From CADCVW01 sp964251385 (GTDB taxonomy: Bacteria; Pseudomonadota; Alphaproteobacteria; Sphingomonadales; Sphingomonadaceae), in the NCBI GenBank assembly GCA_964251385.1, contig CAXUJK010000001.1:310001-374000 (forward strand): a stretch of 64,000 bases of DNA, given 5' to 3'. Positions 32,507-43,010 of the stretch are shown piece by piece. The position numbers and the translations under genes are program-made. How positions within the stretch are numbered: the first letter of the stretch is position 1; each line of letters opens with the position of its first letter. The notes under the pieces were generated by a model. That model did not search any database. It was not told where the DNA came from and saw only the letters and a program-made list of their open reading frames with translations.

Positions 32507-34693
32507 CTAGTCGAACAGGTCGGGCAGATCGATGAGCGGCAGGATGGTCGCGTAGTCGTCCGTCCACGGCGCGAACTGCGGTCCACCGTGCAGGGCTTCC
32601 CAATCTTCCGGCTTACCGGTCGCAACGAGACGGTCGATCACGGCGGGATTGCGCGCCATCGCGATCCAGATCGAGCGCGTGGAGCGGGCGACTGTTTCTT
32701 CATCGTCCGGCTGGTGGTCGCGGACGCGCGCGGTCCAGCCTTGCGTGCGCGCCACAGCGTCGATGAGCGGCTGCAGGTCCAAATAGCGGTTGGAGACGTG
32801 GACCATCAGCAGCCCGCCCGGCTGGAGCGCGCGCGCGTACACCGCCATGGCTTCGGTCGTGAGCAGGTGCATCGGCACCGCGTCCGACGAAAACGCGTCG
32901 AGCGCGATGAGGTCGAGCGAGGCGGCGGGGGCCTGGGCGAGCGTCAGTCGCGCGTCGCCGACCACGACCCGCGCGTCCGGGGCGCAGCGCGACAGGAAGC
33001 TGAATTTTTCCGGGTCGCGGGCGATGCGGACCATGGCGGGATCGATTTCGAAGAAGGTCCAGCGCTGACCCGGTTGCCGGTAGCAGGCGAGCGTCCCCGT
33101 TCCGAGACCGACGACCCCCACCGCCGCGCCCGGTCCGAACAGGCCGCGAGCATTCACGAGCGGGACGCCGATGCCGGATGCCGGCGCGTAATAGGTGGTC
33201 GGCGTGCGTTCGCGCCCCTCCCCGATGAGTTGCAGCCCGTGGAGGGTCGTGCCGTGCATGAGTGCGCGGGTGCGGCCGCCCGAGCGGGTTTCGACAGCAT
33301 AGACGCCGAAATAGCTGCGCGTCCGGGTGTCGGACGCGGCGACGATCTTCAGCGCGCCGAGCCCCGCCATCAGGCCGATCAGCCCGAACAAATACGGCTG
33401 CCGTCGCCCGATCGCGAGGATGGACAAAACGCCGAGCGACACGAGCGCGCCCTGCGTCAGCCATGCGGGCACATCGGGATTGATGCCGCTGGCCAGCACG
33501 GACATGAGCAGGATCGCGGCCGTCAGCACGCCCGTGCGGCCGTCTGACCATAGCCGGTCGAGCACGGCCAGAAGCGGGGTCTGGGGCACCAGCGCCGCCG
33601 CCGCCAGGATCAGCAGCGGGTGTTCGTACGTCCAGTCGAACAAGGCGGGCGCGACCAGCGCGCAGAAGATGCCGCCGAGCACGCCGCCCACCGACATCGC
33701 CAGGTAGAAGCCCGTCAGGTGATCGGCGGCCGGGCGCGTGCGGTACATCTCCGCGTGCAGCGCGACCGCGACGACGAACAGCAGGATCAGGCCGGCGGCG
33801 GCCCACACCACCGGGTGGCCCGACACGGTGGCAAAGGCGAGGCCACCGACGGACAGGATCAACAGCGGCGCGATGATCGTCGCGATCTCCGCGCCCGTGC
33901 GGTTGGCGGCGAACGCGACGGTGAAGCTCAGCAGATACAGGCCGAGCGGGACAACCCACAGCAGGGGCACGGCGACGACGTCGGTGGTGAGATGCGTGGT
34001 CGTGGACAGCATCAGCCCGGAGGGTACGGCCGCGAGCGCGATCCACTTGGCGTAGTTTCGGGCGGACGGTGCGGGCGTGACCTCGCGGGTGCCGGACGCG
34101 GTCACTCCGCCCGGAAGCAACGTTCCGCACGCGGCGACGAGGAAGACGAGCGCGATGAACAGGGTCGACCATAGCATGCTCTGCTGACCAAGCGCGAAGC
34201 CGGGTTCGACGAGCAGGGGGTAGCAGATCAGTCCGGCGAAGCTGCCGAGATTCGAGGCGGCGTAGAGCGGGTACGGGTTGGCGTCCGACGTCAGCCCGTA
34301 CCAGCGCTGCATCAGCGGCGCCTGCGCGGCGACGACGAAGAACAGCGGCCCGACGGACGAGGCGAGCAGCCAGGGCACCCACAGCAAAGGCGACGCGCCC
34401 GCGGCAGGTATTGCGGCGGAAAGGCCGACCGGGAGCCACAGAGCGGCGAGCGCGAACAGGGACATATGCACGATCGCCTGCGTGCGCGGCCGCAAGCGGC
34501 CGAGCGCGTGCGCATAGGCGTAGCCGCCGAGCAGCAACGCCTGGTAGACGAGCATCGCGCTGTTCCAAACCGCGGGAGCGCCCCCCAGCCGCGGCAAGGC
34601 CATGCGTGCGATCATCGGCTGGATCAGGAAGAGCAGGAACGAGCCGGTCAGCAGCGTTACGAGGAACAGGGTTCGTGAGGCGGTCGCGGTCAT
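32507..34693 (-). CDS. Fused MFS-like membrane / spermidine-synthase-like protein
   Basis: A 728-residue protein. The first about 420 residues hold ten or more transmembrane segments (SRTLFLVTLLTGSFLLFLIQ, PMIARMALPRLGGAPAVWNS being the well-conserved start). The C-terminal 270 residues form a Rossmann methyltransferase-like domain: VGVVGLGTGTLACYRQPGQR is the nucleotide loop and LDLIALDAFSSDAVPMHLLT, then ALQPGGLLMVHVSNRYLDL, are spermidine-synthase-family segments. The family is widespread and annotated as fused MFS/spermidine synthase; whether it aminopropylates anything is unknown. Its ATG overlaps the upstream GNAT stop by four bases, giving an apparent hemB-GNAT-synthase-like operon. 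Confidence 0.85.
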   Translation of the reverse strand: MTATASRTLFLVTLLTGSFLLFLIQPMIARMALPRLGGAPAVWNSAMLVYQALLLGGYAYAHALGRLRPRTQAIVHMSLFALAALWLPVGLSAAIPAAGASPLLWVPWLLASSVGPLFFVVAAQAPLMQRWYGLTSDANPYPLYAASNLGSFAGLICYPLLVEPGFALGQQSMLWSTLFIALVFLVAACGTLLPGGVTASGTREVTPAPSARNYAKWIALAAVPSGLMLSTTTHLTTDVVAVPLLWVVPLGLYLLSFTVAFAANRTGAEIATIIAPLLILSVGGLAFATVSGHPVVWAAAGLILLFVVAVALHAEMYRTRPAADHLTGFYLAMSVGGVLGGIFCALVAPALFDWTYEHPLLILAAAALVPQTPLLAVLDRLWSDGRTGVLTAAILLMSVLASGINPDVPAWLTQGALVSLGVLSILAIGRRQPYLFGLIGLMAGLGALKIVAASDTRTRSYFGVYAVETRSGGRTRALMHGTTLHGLQLIGEGRERTPTTYYAPASGIGVPLVNARGLFGPGAAVGVVGLGTGTLACYRQPGQRWTFFEIDPAMVRIARDPEKFSFLSRCAPDARVVVGDARLTLAQAPAASLDLIALDAFSSDAVPMHLLTTEAMAVYARALQPGGLLMVHVSNRYLDLQPLIDAVARTQGWTARVRDHQPDDEETVARSTRSIWIAMARNPAVIDRLVATGKPEDWEALHGGPQFAPWTDDYATILPLIDLPDLFD

Positions 34694-35213
34694 GGACGCG
34701 TGATCTCGTAAACGATGGCCGGGTTGAGATCGGGGCCGTAGCGCGGGTCGGCGTAGTCCAGGTCGGGCCGGTGGCGCATGCCGAGACGGAGCATCAGTCC
34801 CCAGCTTGCTTCGTTGCCGGGAACCGTGACGGCGACGACGCGGTCTTCCCCAAGTTCGTCAAAGGCGTAGGCGAGCGATGCGGCGGCGGCTTCGCGAGCG
34901 TAACCGCGACCCCACGCCGACTCCCGGAATCGCCAGCCGATCTCGCAAACGTCGGGAACGGAGGTGCCGAGCGCGTCGGCGCGCTTCAGCCCGCAGAAGC
35001 CGAGCCACTGGGCATCGTCGCGGCGTTCGACGATCCAGAAGGTGTAGCCCCGTTCCGCCTGCCAGCGGCGATAGCGAGCTGCCGCCTCGTCGACGCGGTC
35101 GGGGGGAAGTACGCCGCCGAGCCAGCGCATGACGGCGGGCGTGTTGAGGTGGCGAGCGAAGGCTTCGTCGTCCCCCTCCCCCCATTCGCGCAAGTGCAGC
35201 CGCTCGGTCCGGA

Positions 35214-35217
<4 letters not shown>
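34690..35217 (-). CDS. GNAT-family N-acetyltransferase (RimJ/RimL type)
   Basis: A 175-residue GNAT protein. IRTERLHLREWGEGDDEAFA is the start typical of the RimJ/RimL branch, CGLKRADALGTSVPDVCEIG then WRFRESAWGRGYAREAAAAS carries the acetyl-CoA pyrophosphate loop (R-x-x-x-W-G-R-G-Y-A), and RVVAVTVPGNEASWGLMLRL matches the following strand-helix. The substrate is unknown. The GTG start overlaps the hemB stop (GTGA). The longer open frame upstream is a shadow of hemB. Confidence 0.87.
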
Positions 35218-36206
<989 letters not shown>

Positions 36207-36288
36207 GGAGCAGCGCTTAGCGGGCCGAACTCTTCTGGCAAAGCGGCGCGCGCTCGCAAAGCAAGTGGGTATGCGCCATGGGTGGCCG

Positions 36289-37173
36289 ATGGACCCCTCC
36301 CGCGACCTGCCCAAGCAAGCCGTCCTCATCGTCAACGCGCGCTCCCGAAAGGGGCGCAAGCTGTACCGCGAGGCGTGCCGGTCGCTGAAAGCCGGCGGAA
36401 TCGAATTGACCGAGCGGTTCGCGGTGCGCAAGCCCGAGTATCTGTCGAAGCATGTCGAGGATGCGGTGAAGGGCGGCGCGCCCATGATCATCGTGGGCGG
36501 CGGAGACGGATCGCTATCGAGCGCGGTCGATTACCTTGTCGGCACGAACACCGTGTTCGCGCTGCTGCCGCTGGGCACCGCGAACAGTTTTGCGAGATCG
36601 ATGGGCATACCGCTCGACCTGCAGGGCGCGATCGACGTGATCGCGACGGGCGAGCGGCGGCGCATCGATCTTGGGATGATCGACGACGACTACTACGCCA
36701 ACAACGCGGCTATCGGCATCGCGCCGCAAATCGCCGAAAGCGTGCCGCATTGGCTGAAAGGCACGTTCGGCAAGGCGGGGTATCTGCTGTGGGCCGTGCA
36801 CACGCTCTTCAAGTTCAAGCCGTTCACCGTCATCGTCAACGGCGAGCGCATGGACGCGACCGAGGTGCGGATCGCCAACGGCGGCTATCATGGCGGCACC
36901 GAGCTGATCGACGAGGCGGAGGTCGATAGCGGGCGGATCATCGTCCAAGTGGTGACGGGCACGGGGCGGCGGCATCTGGCATGGAACTGGATCGCGAGCA
37001 TCCTGAGACTACCGGCCAGGCACGCGACGACGCGCGAGATCACGGGATCGAACATGCGGATCGAGACGGAACCGCCCCAGGCGATCTCGATCGACGGCGA
37101 AGTGCTGGCGAAGACGCCGGTGACCGCGCGCGTGGCGAAGGCGGTGATCGAAGTGGCGGCACCGCGACGTTAG
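36289..37173 (+). CDS. Diacylglycerol kinase-family lipid kinase
   Basis: A 294-residue DAGK catalytic-domain protein (YegS/DgkB type). AVLIVNARSRKGRKLYREA is the start of the nucleotide domain, IIVGGGDGSLSSAVDYLVGT the GGDG signature, and LLPLGTANSFARSMGIP the family GT-x-N-x-F-A-R motif. The C-terminal half is the beta-sandwich lipid domain (NAAIGIAPQIAESVPHWLKG). It presumably phosphorylates a membrane lipid or long-chain base using ATP. ATG 36289 is preferred; an ATG at 36271 is an alternative. The stop overlaps the convergent valS end by four bases. Confidence 0.88.
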   Translation: MDPSRDLPKQAVLIVNARSRKGRKLYREACRSLKAGGIELTERFAVRKPEYLSKHVEDAVKGGAPMIIVGGGDGSLSSAVDYLVGTNTVFALLPLGTANSFARSMGIPLDLQGAIDVIATGERRRIDLGMIDDDYYANNAAIGIAPQIAESVPHWLKGTFGKAGYLLWAVHTLFKFKPFTVIVNGERMDATEVRIANGGYHGGTELIDEAEVDSGRIIVQVVTGTGRRHLAWNWIASILRLPARHATTREITGSNMRIETEPPQAISIDGEVLAKTPVTARVAKAVIEVAAPRR

Positions 37174-39839
37174 GCGAGCCGGGCCAATGCAGCGCCGATC
37201 CGATCCGCTTCCGCGCTTCTTTCCGCGTGGTCCGCGCGCGCCTTTTCGATCGCGTCAGGCTTGGCTTTTTCAATGAAGCCGGGGCTGTCCAGCCGCCTGG
37301 CGAGCGCGTCGCGTTCCTTCTCCGCTTGCGCTATTGCCTTTGCCAGCCGCGCGCGCTCGGTGGCGATGTCGATCACGCCTTCGAGCGGCAGGATGAACGT
37401 CGCTCCGTCCATCACGATCTGCGCCGCGCCGCCTGCTGGCGCCGGGGCATGGTCGATGCTCTCAATCCGCGCCATGCGACGAAGCGCGGCGTCGTTGCGG
37501 GTCAGGCGCGCGATCGTGGTCGCATCGGCACCGGCGACGTGAAGCGCGAGGCGAACACCCGGCGTTACGCCGAGCTCTGTCCGAGCCGCCCGGATGCCGC
37601 TCACCACCCGGATCAGCCAGTCGATCTCCGGCCCCGCCTCCGGGTCCAGGGCGCGTGCGTCGGCCGTGGGCCAGCTCGCGTGGATGAGGTCGCCGCCGCG
37701 CGCCCCCATGGCATGCCAAAGTTCTTCCGTGATGAACGGCATGAACGGGTGCAGCATGACCAGGATCTGGTCGAACACCCATGAGGCGACCTGCCGGGTT
37801 TCGGCCGCACCTTCGCCGCCCGCATCCGGCCCAAGCTCCGCCTCGTCGACTTGGCTCAGGACAGGTTTGATCAGCTCCAGGTACCAGTCGCAGTAGCGGT
37901 CCCAGGTCAGCTGGTAGATCAGCCGCGCGGACTCGTCGAAGCGCAGGTCGGCAAGCGCGAGGTCGAGCGCCTGCACGGTGCGTACGGTCTCGCCGATGAT
38001 CCAACGGTTGACGGGAAGTCGCGCGGCCGGAGGTTCGAGCGTCTGCGATGCGCCGATCCCGTTGCTCTGGCAGAAGCGCGCCGCGTTCCAAAGCTTGGTC
38101 GCGAAGTTGCGGTAGCCTTCGATGCGTTTTTCATCGAGCTTGATGTCGCGGCCCTGCGACTCCATCGCGGCCAGCGTAAAGCGCAGCGCGTCCGCACCGT
38201 AGCGGTCGATCAGGCCGAGAGGGTCGACCGTGTTCCCCTTCGACTTGGACATCTTCGCGCCGGTGGCGTCGCGGACGAGGCCGTGGAGGTAGAGCGTCTT
38301 CCACGGGCGTTCGCCCATGAACTCGTACCCCTGCATGGCCATGCGGGCGTCCCAGAAGAAGATGATGTCGAACCCCGAGACGAGGACGTCGTTGGGGTAG
38401 TGGCGGCGCAGGGTTTCGGTGTCGTCGGGCCAGCCGAGGGTGGCGAATGGCCAGAGCGCGGAGGAGAACCAGGTGTCGAGGACATCGGGATCTCGGCGGA
38501 GTGCGACGCCCTGCCCCGCCTTTGCCTGCGCGTCGGCTTCGGTTTCCGCGACATGGCAACGGCCTTGGTCGTCGAACCAAGCCGGTATCCGATGCCCCCA
38601 CCACAACTGCCGGGAGACGCACCACGGCTGGATGTTTTCGAGCCAGTTGTGCCAGGTCTTCTTCCACGTCTCGGGCACGACGCGGATGTGGCCGTCGCGG
38701 ACGGCCGCGATCGCGGGCTGCGCCAACGTCGCCGCGTCGACATACCATTGGTCGGTCAACCACGGTTCGATGACGACGCCCGATCGATCGCCATACGGGG
38801 TCTGGACGACGCGGTCCTCGACGCGTTCGAGCAGGCCCGCCGACTCGATCATCTCGACGACCCGTCTGCGTGCTTCGAAACGGTCGAGGCCGAGCAGGTC
38901 CTCGGGAATGCCGCCGCACTGCACCACCCTGGCCTCGGCATCGAACATGTTGAGCATGTCGGCCGCTTTGAACCCCGCCCGCTTGCCGACTTCGAAGTCG
39001 TTGAAATCGTGGCCCGGCGTGATCTTGACCGCGCCCGATCCGAGTTCGGGATTGGCGTGGTCGTCGGTAACGATCGGGATCAGCCGCCCGGTGATCGGCA
39101 GGCGGACCTGCTCGCCCACGAACCCGGTGTAGCGCGCGTCCGACGCGTTCACCGCGACCGCCATGTCGGCCAGCATCGTCTCGGGCCGTGTCGTCGCGAC
39201 CGAGATCGCGCCGCTGCCGTCGGCCAGCGGATAGCTCAGGTGCCAGAACTTGCTGTGGACCTCGCGCGTTTCGACCTCGAGGTCGGAGATCGCGGTCTTG
39301 AGGCCCGGGTCCCAGTTGACCAGCCGCTTGTCGCGGTAGAGCAGCTTGCGGTCGTACAGGTCGACGAACACTTTCCGGACAGCGCGTGAAAAGCCTTCGT
39401 CCATCGTGAAACGTTCGTTCGCCCAGTCACATGACGCACCCAATCGGCGCATCTGCGTGGTGATCGCGCCGCCGCTCGTCTCCTTCCACTCCCAGACCTT
39501 GGCGACGAACTCGTCGCGGGTGAAATCGGTGCGCTTCTGTCCGCGCTCGACGAGCTGCCGCTCGACCACCATCTGCGTCGCGATCCCTGCATGGTCCGTG
39601 CCAACGACCCACAACGCATCCTTGCCGCGCAGGCGGGCGTGTCTCGTGAGGATGTCCTGCAGCGTCAGGTCGAGCGCATGACCGATGTGAAGCGAGCCGG
39701 TGACGTTGGGCGGCGGGATGACGATCGTAAAAGGTTCGGCGTCGGGGCGGTCCGGCCGGAACGCATTTGCGCTCTCCCAATGCGCGTACCAGCGCGCCTC
39801 GATTACGGCGGGGTCGAAGGTCTTGGGGAGTTCGGTCAT
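37170..39839 (-). CDS. valS: Valyl-tRNA synthetase
   Basis: An 889-residue class I synthetase. IPPPNVTGSLHIGHALDLTL carries the HIGH motif, GAKMSKSKGNTVDPLGLIDR the KMSKS loop, and a large CP1 editing domain lies between (SVATTRPETMLADMAVAVN). The anticodon-binding helical region and C-terminal coiled coil (ATERARLAKAIAQAEKERDA) complete a normal-length enzyme. The gene sits in the minus-strand order pcm-tolC-popZ-valS common to sphingomonads; a palindromic repeat lies just upstream (39871-39958). Confidence 0.97.
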   Translation of the reverse strand: MTELPKTFDPAVIEARWYAHWESANAFRPDRPDAEPFTIVIPPPNVTGSLHIGHALDLTLQDILTRHARLRGKDALWVVGTDHAGIATQMVVERQLVERGQKRTDFTRDEFVAKVWEWKETSGGAITTQMRRLGASCDWANERFTMDEGFSRAVRKVFVDLYDRKLLYRDKRLVNWDPGLKTAISDLEVETREVHSKFWHLSYPLADGSGAISVATTRPETMLADMAVAVNASDARYTGFVGEQVRLPITGRLIPIVTDDHANPELGSGAVKITPGHDFNDFEVGKRAGFKAADMLNMFDAEARVVQCGGIPEDLLGLDRFEARRRVVEMIESAGLLERVEDRVVQTPYGDRSGVVIEPWLTDQWYVDAATLAQPAIAAVRDGHIRVVPETWKKTWHNWLENIQPWCVSRQLWWGHRIPAWFDDQGRCHVAETEADAQAKAGQGVALRRDPDVLDTWFSSALWPFATLGWPDDTETLRRHYPNDVLVSGFDIIFFWDARMAMQGYEFMGERPWKTLYLHGLVRDATGAKMSKSKGNTVDPLGLIDRYGADALRFTLAAMESQGRDIKLDEKRIEGYRNFATKLWNAARFCQSNGIGASQTLEPPAARLPVNRWIIGETVRTVQALDLALADLRFDESARLIYQLTWDRYCDWYLELIKPVLSQVDEAELGPDAGGEGAAETRQVASWVFDQILVMLHPFMPFITEELWHAMGARGGDLIHASWPTADARALDPEAGPEIDWLIRVVSGIRAARTELGVTPGVRLALHVAGADATTIARLTRNDAALRRMARIESIDHAPAPAGGAAQIVMDGATFILPLEGVIDIATERARLAKAIAQAEKERDALARRLDSPGFIEKAKPDAIEKARADHAERSAEADRIGAALARLA

Positions 39840-39870
39840 GGAGCGGGTCTTAGAGGATGTTCGCCGCGCA

Positions 39871-39958
39871 CGTCATCCCGGCGCTGGCCGGGATCTCGGC
39901 GGAACATGGCTGCCGGCAGTCAGAAACTCTCTGAGCTCCCGGCAACGCCGGGATGACG
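39871..39958. repeat. Dispersed palindromic repeat, copy 3 of 3
   Basis: An 88-base element opening with CGTCATCCCGGCGCTGGCCG and closing with AACGCCGGGATGACG, with GGGATCTC near the left end and GAGCTCCCGG near the right. Unlike the other two copies it lies between tandem genes (popZ upstream, valS downstream), where it could attenuate or process the mRNA. Confidence 0.82.
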
Positions 39959-39963
39959 TTGCT

Positions 39964-40395
39964 TCAGCCCTTGCCCGTAATCCGGGCGACTTCCTTCGCC
40001 ACGAGTTCCTCGACGATCTGCGGCAGGTTGCGGTCGAGCCAGTCCTTCAGCATCGGGCGCAGCATGTCACGGACCGCGGCTTCGAGCGGACCGCCGTCGG
40101 AAGGCAGCGACGCGGGTGCGGCGGCGGTGCGCAGGGCGGACAGGGCCGCGAGCGAGTTGCGGCTCGCCTCCGCAGCGTTGTCGGACACGAGCGAGAGCGG
40201 CGAAACGGATTGCGAGGGCGGGTCGACGTGACCGACCTGCATCGGCGTATCGAGTTCGAGGATGTCGTCCTCGTCCGGCTCGTCGACGTCCGGGCGCGGA
40301 CGGGCGCGGGCCGCGGGCGGGCGCGCGTCCTCGGCGATGACGCGTTTGATCGACGCGAGGATGTTCTCCATCGAGCTGTCCTGTCCCTGGCTCAT
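39964..40395 (-). CDS. popZ: DUF2497 protein, PopZ-like polar organiser
   Basis: A 143-residue acidic protein with the PopZ plan: a conserved N-terminal helix (DSSMENILASIKRVIAEDAR), a Pro/acidic disordered middle, and a C-terminal oligomerisation region (AAVRDMLRPMLKDWLDRNLP, then QIVEELVAKEVARITGKG). In Caulobacter, PopZ forms polar condensates that anchor ParB-origin complexes and signalling proteins. The valS neighbour is the usual context of DUF2497 genes in alphaproteobacteria. Polar function here is inferred from the family. Confidence 0.87.
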   Translation of the reverse strand: MSQGQDSSMENILASIKRVIAEDARPPAARARPRPDVDEPDEDDILELDTPMQVGHVDPPSQSVSPLSLVSDNAAEASRNSLAALSALRTAAAPASLPSDGGPLEAAVRDMLRPMLKDWLDRNLPQIVEELVAKEVARITGKG

Positions 40396-40422
40396 CCGTC
40401 CCTCCTGAGGGGGCGCTATCGC

Positions 40423-41880
40423 CTAGTTGGACGGCTCTGTCACGGGCGGAACGGTGGCCGGAGCGTCGGGCACGACGGTCGTCACGGGTGCGGTCCGTGT
40501 CGACGTCGGCTCGGGCGTCGGATCGCGGTCGAAGTCCGAACGGCGGCGGTTGACGCGCTGGTAGTTGGCGACGGGATCGTAGAGCACGCCGCCTTCCAGC
40601 CCCAGATCGCGCGATTCGGCGCGGCCCATCGCGTTCAACAGCGCGAACCCGGCGACGTACGCATCGCGGCGCGCGGTCACGAGCGCGACCTGGCTGTTGA
40701 GAAGTTCCTGTTCGGCGTTGAGGACGTCGAGCACCGTGCGCGTGCCGACGCTGTTTTCCAGCCTCGCTCCCTCGAGCGCGAGCGTGTTGGCGGACACCGC
40801 GACCTCATTCGAGCGGATCGCGTCCTGCGCGGCCTGGTACGTCGCGTAGGCGGCGCGCGTCTGCGCCACGACGAAGCGTTCGATGCCGACGCCTTGTTCG
40901 AGCAGCTGGCTCTGCTGCGCCTGTGCCTGCCGCACCTGGGCACCGACGAGCCCGCCCTGATAGATCGGGATGCGCGCCTGGACGCCGACGCCGGTCTGCG
41001 TCTCGGTGTTGGACCGCCCCGACACCGGGCCCGCGTTCGCGCTCCCCAAGAAGTTGGTCGCGCGCCCCGAGCCGATCGCGCTGACTTCCGGCAGGCGGTT
41101 GGCGCGCTGGATCGCGACGTCGAGCCCCGCGGCGCGCGCCTGCGCGGTGATCGAGATGAGGTCGGGATTGTTGGCGAGCGCGATGCCAACCGCCTGATCG
41201 GGCGTGCCGGGCAGGACGGGCAGCGGCGGCGGCGGCTCGAGCGTGTCGGGCGCGGTGCCGACGACGCGGCGATAGTTTTCTTCCGATCCGGTCAGGCGAC
41301 CTTGCGCGGTGGCGAGCTGGCTGCTTGCGAGCGCGAGCCGCGCCTCGGACTGCGCGACGTCGGTGCGGGTGAGGTCGCCGACCTCGAAGCGGTCGCTCGT
41401 CGCCTCGCGATTGGTGGTCAGCACTCGGACCTGGTTTTCGTTGAGCGACACGATCGAACGGTCGCGGATGACGTCCATGTACGCGCCGACGGCCTCCGTG
41501 AACACGTCGCCCTCGACCGCGCGCAGCGTCGCCCGGCCCGCTTCGACGCGCGTATCGGCGGCGCGAACCTGGTTTCGGGTCCGGCCTCCGTTGAACAACG
41601 GGTAGCTGATGTCGACGCCGAGGTTCAGGTTGCGGCTCGTGCCGCCCCCGGTGCGCGTGATGTCCTGGTTGAGCCCGCCCGTGCCGGAAATTTGCGGCCG
41701 CTGCAGCGCGCGCGCGACGGCGACCCCTTCGTCCAGCGTGCGGACCTGCGCGCGCGACGCGGCGATCGTCGGGTTGGCGGTGTAGGTGCGGGCCAGCGCC
41801 TCGCGCAGCGTATCCGCGCTGAGCGGCGCGGCGAGAACGGCGGCCAGAGCGGCTCCGGCGAGTATGTGTCTACGCAACAT
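40423..41880 (-). CDS. tolC: TolC-family outer-membrane efflux channel
   Basis: A 485-residue outer-membrane factor. A signal peptide (MLRRHILAGAALAAVLAAPL, cleavage near LSA-D) precedes DTLREALARTYTANPTIAAS, the standard OMF start. The two tandem halves each have long helical hairpins (NEQVRVLTTNREATSDRFEV and NSVGTRTVLDVLNAEQELLN), the latter with the conserved G-T-R-T-V-L-D-V-L-N-A-E-Q signature. It spans the outer membrane and periplasm as a trimeric duct for RND or ABC exporters and type I secretion. ATG 41880 is chosen over the longer frame. A Pro/Thr-rich tail follows the channel domain. Confidence 0.94.
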   Translation of the reverse strand: MLRRHILAGAALAAVLAAPLSADTLREALARTYTANPTIAASRAQVRTLDEGVAVARALQRPQISGTGGLNQDITRTGGGTSRNLNLGVDISYPLFNGGRTRNQVRAADTRVEAGRATLRAVEGDVFTEAVGAYMDVIRDRSIVSLNENQVRVLTTNREATSDRFEVGDLTRTDVAQSEARLALASSQLATAQGRLTGSEENYRRVVGTAPDTLEPPPPLPVLPGTPDQAVGIALANNPDLISITAQARAAGLDVAIQRANRLPEVSAIGSGRATNFLGSANAGPVSGRSNTETQTGVGVQARIPIYQGGLVGAQVRQAQAQQSQLLEQGVGIERFVVAQTRAAYATYQAAQDAIRSNEVAVSANTLALEGARLENSVGTRTVLDVLNAEQELLNSQVALVTARRDAYVAGFALLNAMGRAESRDLGLEGGVLYDPVANYQRVNRRRSDFDRDPTPEPTSTRTAPVTTVVPDAPATVPPVTEPSN

Positions 41881-41896
41881 GTGAAGCCGCCCTTGT

Positions 41897-42568
41897 CTAG
41901 AAAACGAACGCCGGGGGTTTGGAAAAACCGGGCAGCCGCCCCGGCTCCGCATCCTCGAACGCGCGCACGCCGAACCCCGCCCCCTCGCGGCGTCCCACGA
42001 CCAGTCGGCCCACTCCGCCGTCGATCAATCCCGCCGCCAGCCGGCCGCCGTCCGCCATCTGTTCGACCAGCGCGTCGGGGATGCGATCGACCGCGCCGTC
42101 GATCAGGACGACGTCGTACGGCGCGCCCGCGGCGTGACCCTCGGCGAGCGGTCCGTGGATCAGTTGGACGTCCGAGCCCGCGAGCGCGGCTTGCGCGGCG
42201 GCGTACAGGACGTCGTCCTCCTCGACCGCGACGATGTCCGCGACCAAGTGCGTAAGCAGCGCGGCGGCGTAGCCGAGCCCTGCGCCGATCAGCAGCGCGC
42301 GGTCGCCGGGTCGCAGTTGAAGTTCTGTCAGGAGGCGTCCGGTGACGACCGGCGCGGCCGTCTCGCGGCCTGCGCCCAGCGGCACGGGACGGTCCGAATA
42401 GGCACTGCCCGCGCGATCGACCGGGACGAAGATTTCGCGCGGCACGGTGGCCATGGCGGCGATCACGCGCGGGTCGTTGACGCCGCTGGGGCGCAATTGG
42501 CTCGCCACCATGAGCGTGCGCGCGTGAGCGAAAGCGTCTTCCGCATGCATGTCGGCTACGACGCCCAT
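41897..42568 (-). CDS. pcm: Protein-L-isoaspartate O-methyltransferase family protein
   Basis: A 223-residue methyltransferase of the PCMT family. HARTLMVASQLRPSGVNDPR, MATVPREIFVPVDRAGSAYS-like and the SAM loop ALLIGAGLGYAAALLTHLVA are characteristic. The SAM loop is IGAGLGY rather than the usual GTGSGY, and ALIDGAVDR-like VVLIDGAVDRIPDALVEQMA follows. In this alphaproteobacterial subgroup beside tolC the true substrate is unproven. The start is set at ATG 42568 with AGGGAG upstream; GTG 42574 is also in frame. Confidence 0.85.
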   Translation of the reverse strand: MGVVADMHAEDAFAHARTLMVASQLRPSGVNDPRVIAAMATVPREIFVPVDRAGSAYSDRPVPLGAGRETAAPVVTGRLLTELQLRPGDRALLIGAGLGYAAALLTHLVADIVAVEEDDVLYAAAQAALAGSDVQLIHGPLAEGHAAGAPYDVVLIDGAVDRIPDALVEQMADGGRLAAGLIDGGVGRLVVGRREGAGFGVRAFEDAEPGRLPGFSKPPAFVF

Positions 42569-42737
42569 CTCCACTCCCTGCTCATCGATTTGCTGTATTA
42601 AGCACACAACACAGTGGATGTGCAAGCCGCCTTGTCGCAGGCGTCTACGGTCCGCGCGTGACGCCCGCAACCGCCGTTGTCGCACCGACCGCGGGTTGAC
42701 AGCACAGGTAGCCTTGCGCATCGCGCTTGGGGGTTGA

Positions 42738-42811
42738 GGCCCGATGGCGGAGTGGTGACGTAGAGGACTGCAAATCCTCGCACCCGGGTTCGATTCCCGG
42801 TCGGGCCTCCA
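42738..42811 (+). tRNA. tRNA-Cys (anticodon GCA)
   Basis: A 74-nt cloverleaf. Acceptor GGCCCGA (42738-42744) pairs with TCGGGCC (42801-42807); the anticodon stem-loop is GAGGACTGCAAATCCTC with anticodon GCA; the T arm is CCGGGTTCGATTCCCGG; the encoded CCA is at 42809-42811. The 169 bases before it (42569-42737) contain no gene I can support. Confidence 0.95.
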
Positions 42812-42830
42812 CTACCCTCGGCTCGGCGCT

Positions 42831-43010
42831 TCAGGCTATGTCGGTGGTGGGCGCGAGCTCGGTGCGGCTAGTCGGCTGCGGCGCGGCCTTCGCACGGTCA
42901 TCGCGATGGTCCCAGCAGGGCTGACACCATGCGCCAAGCTTCACCTCACCGCAGTCGCGGCATCTGTTGACCCGCTTGGGTTTGACGAAGCGCTTGAAAA
43001 GTAAGCCCAT
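42831..43010 (-). CDS. 59-residue zinc-ribbon-like protein
   Basis: A short complete frame starting ATG 43010: MGLLFKRFVKPKRVNRCRDC then GEVKLGAWCQPCWDHRDDRA and an unstructured tail ending TTDIA. Four Cys in two C-x-x-C knuckles (C17, C20, C29, C32) separated by eight residues form a likely zinc ribbon. A basic N-terminus (KRFVKPKRVNR) suggests nucleic-acid or ribosome contact. It lies 20 bases from the tRNA-Cys gene on the opposite strand. I know no named family; small size makes it easy to overlook. Confidence 0.62.
   Translation of the reverse strand: MGLLFKRFVKPKRVNRCRDCGEVKLGAWCQPCWDHRDDRAKAAPQPTSRTELAPTTDIA

Noticed and set aside
37851..39389. A 512-residue plus-strand frame inside valS
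   Set aside because: Shadow of valS; no recognisable domain and no ribosome binding site.
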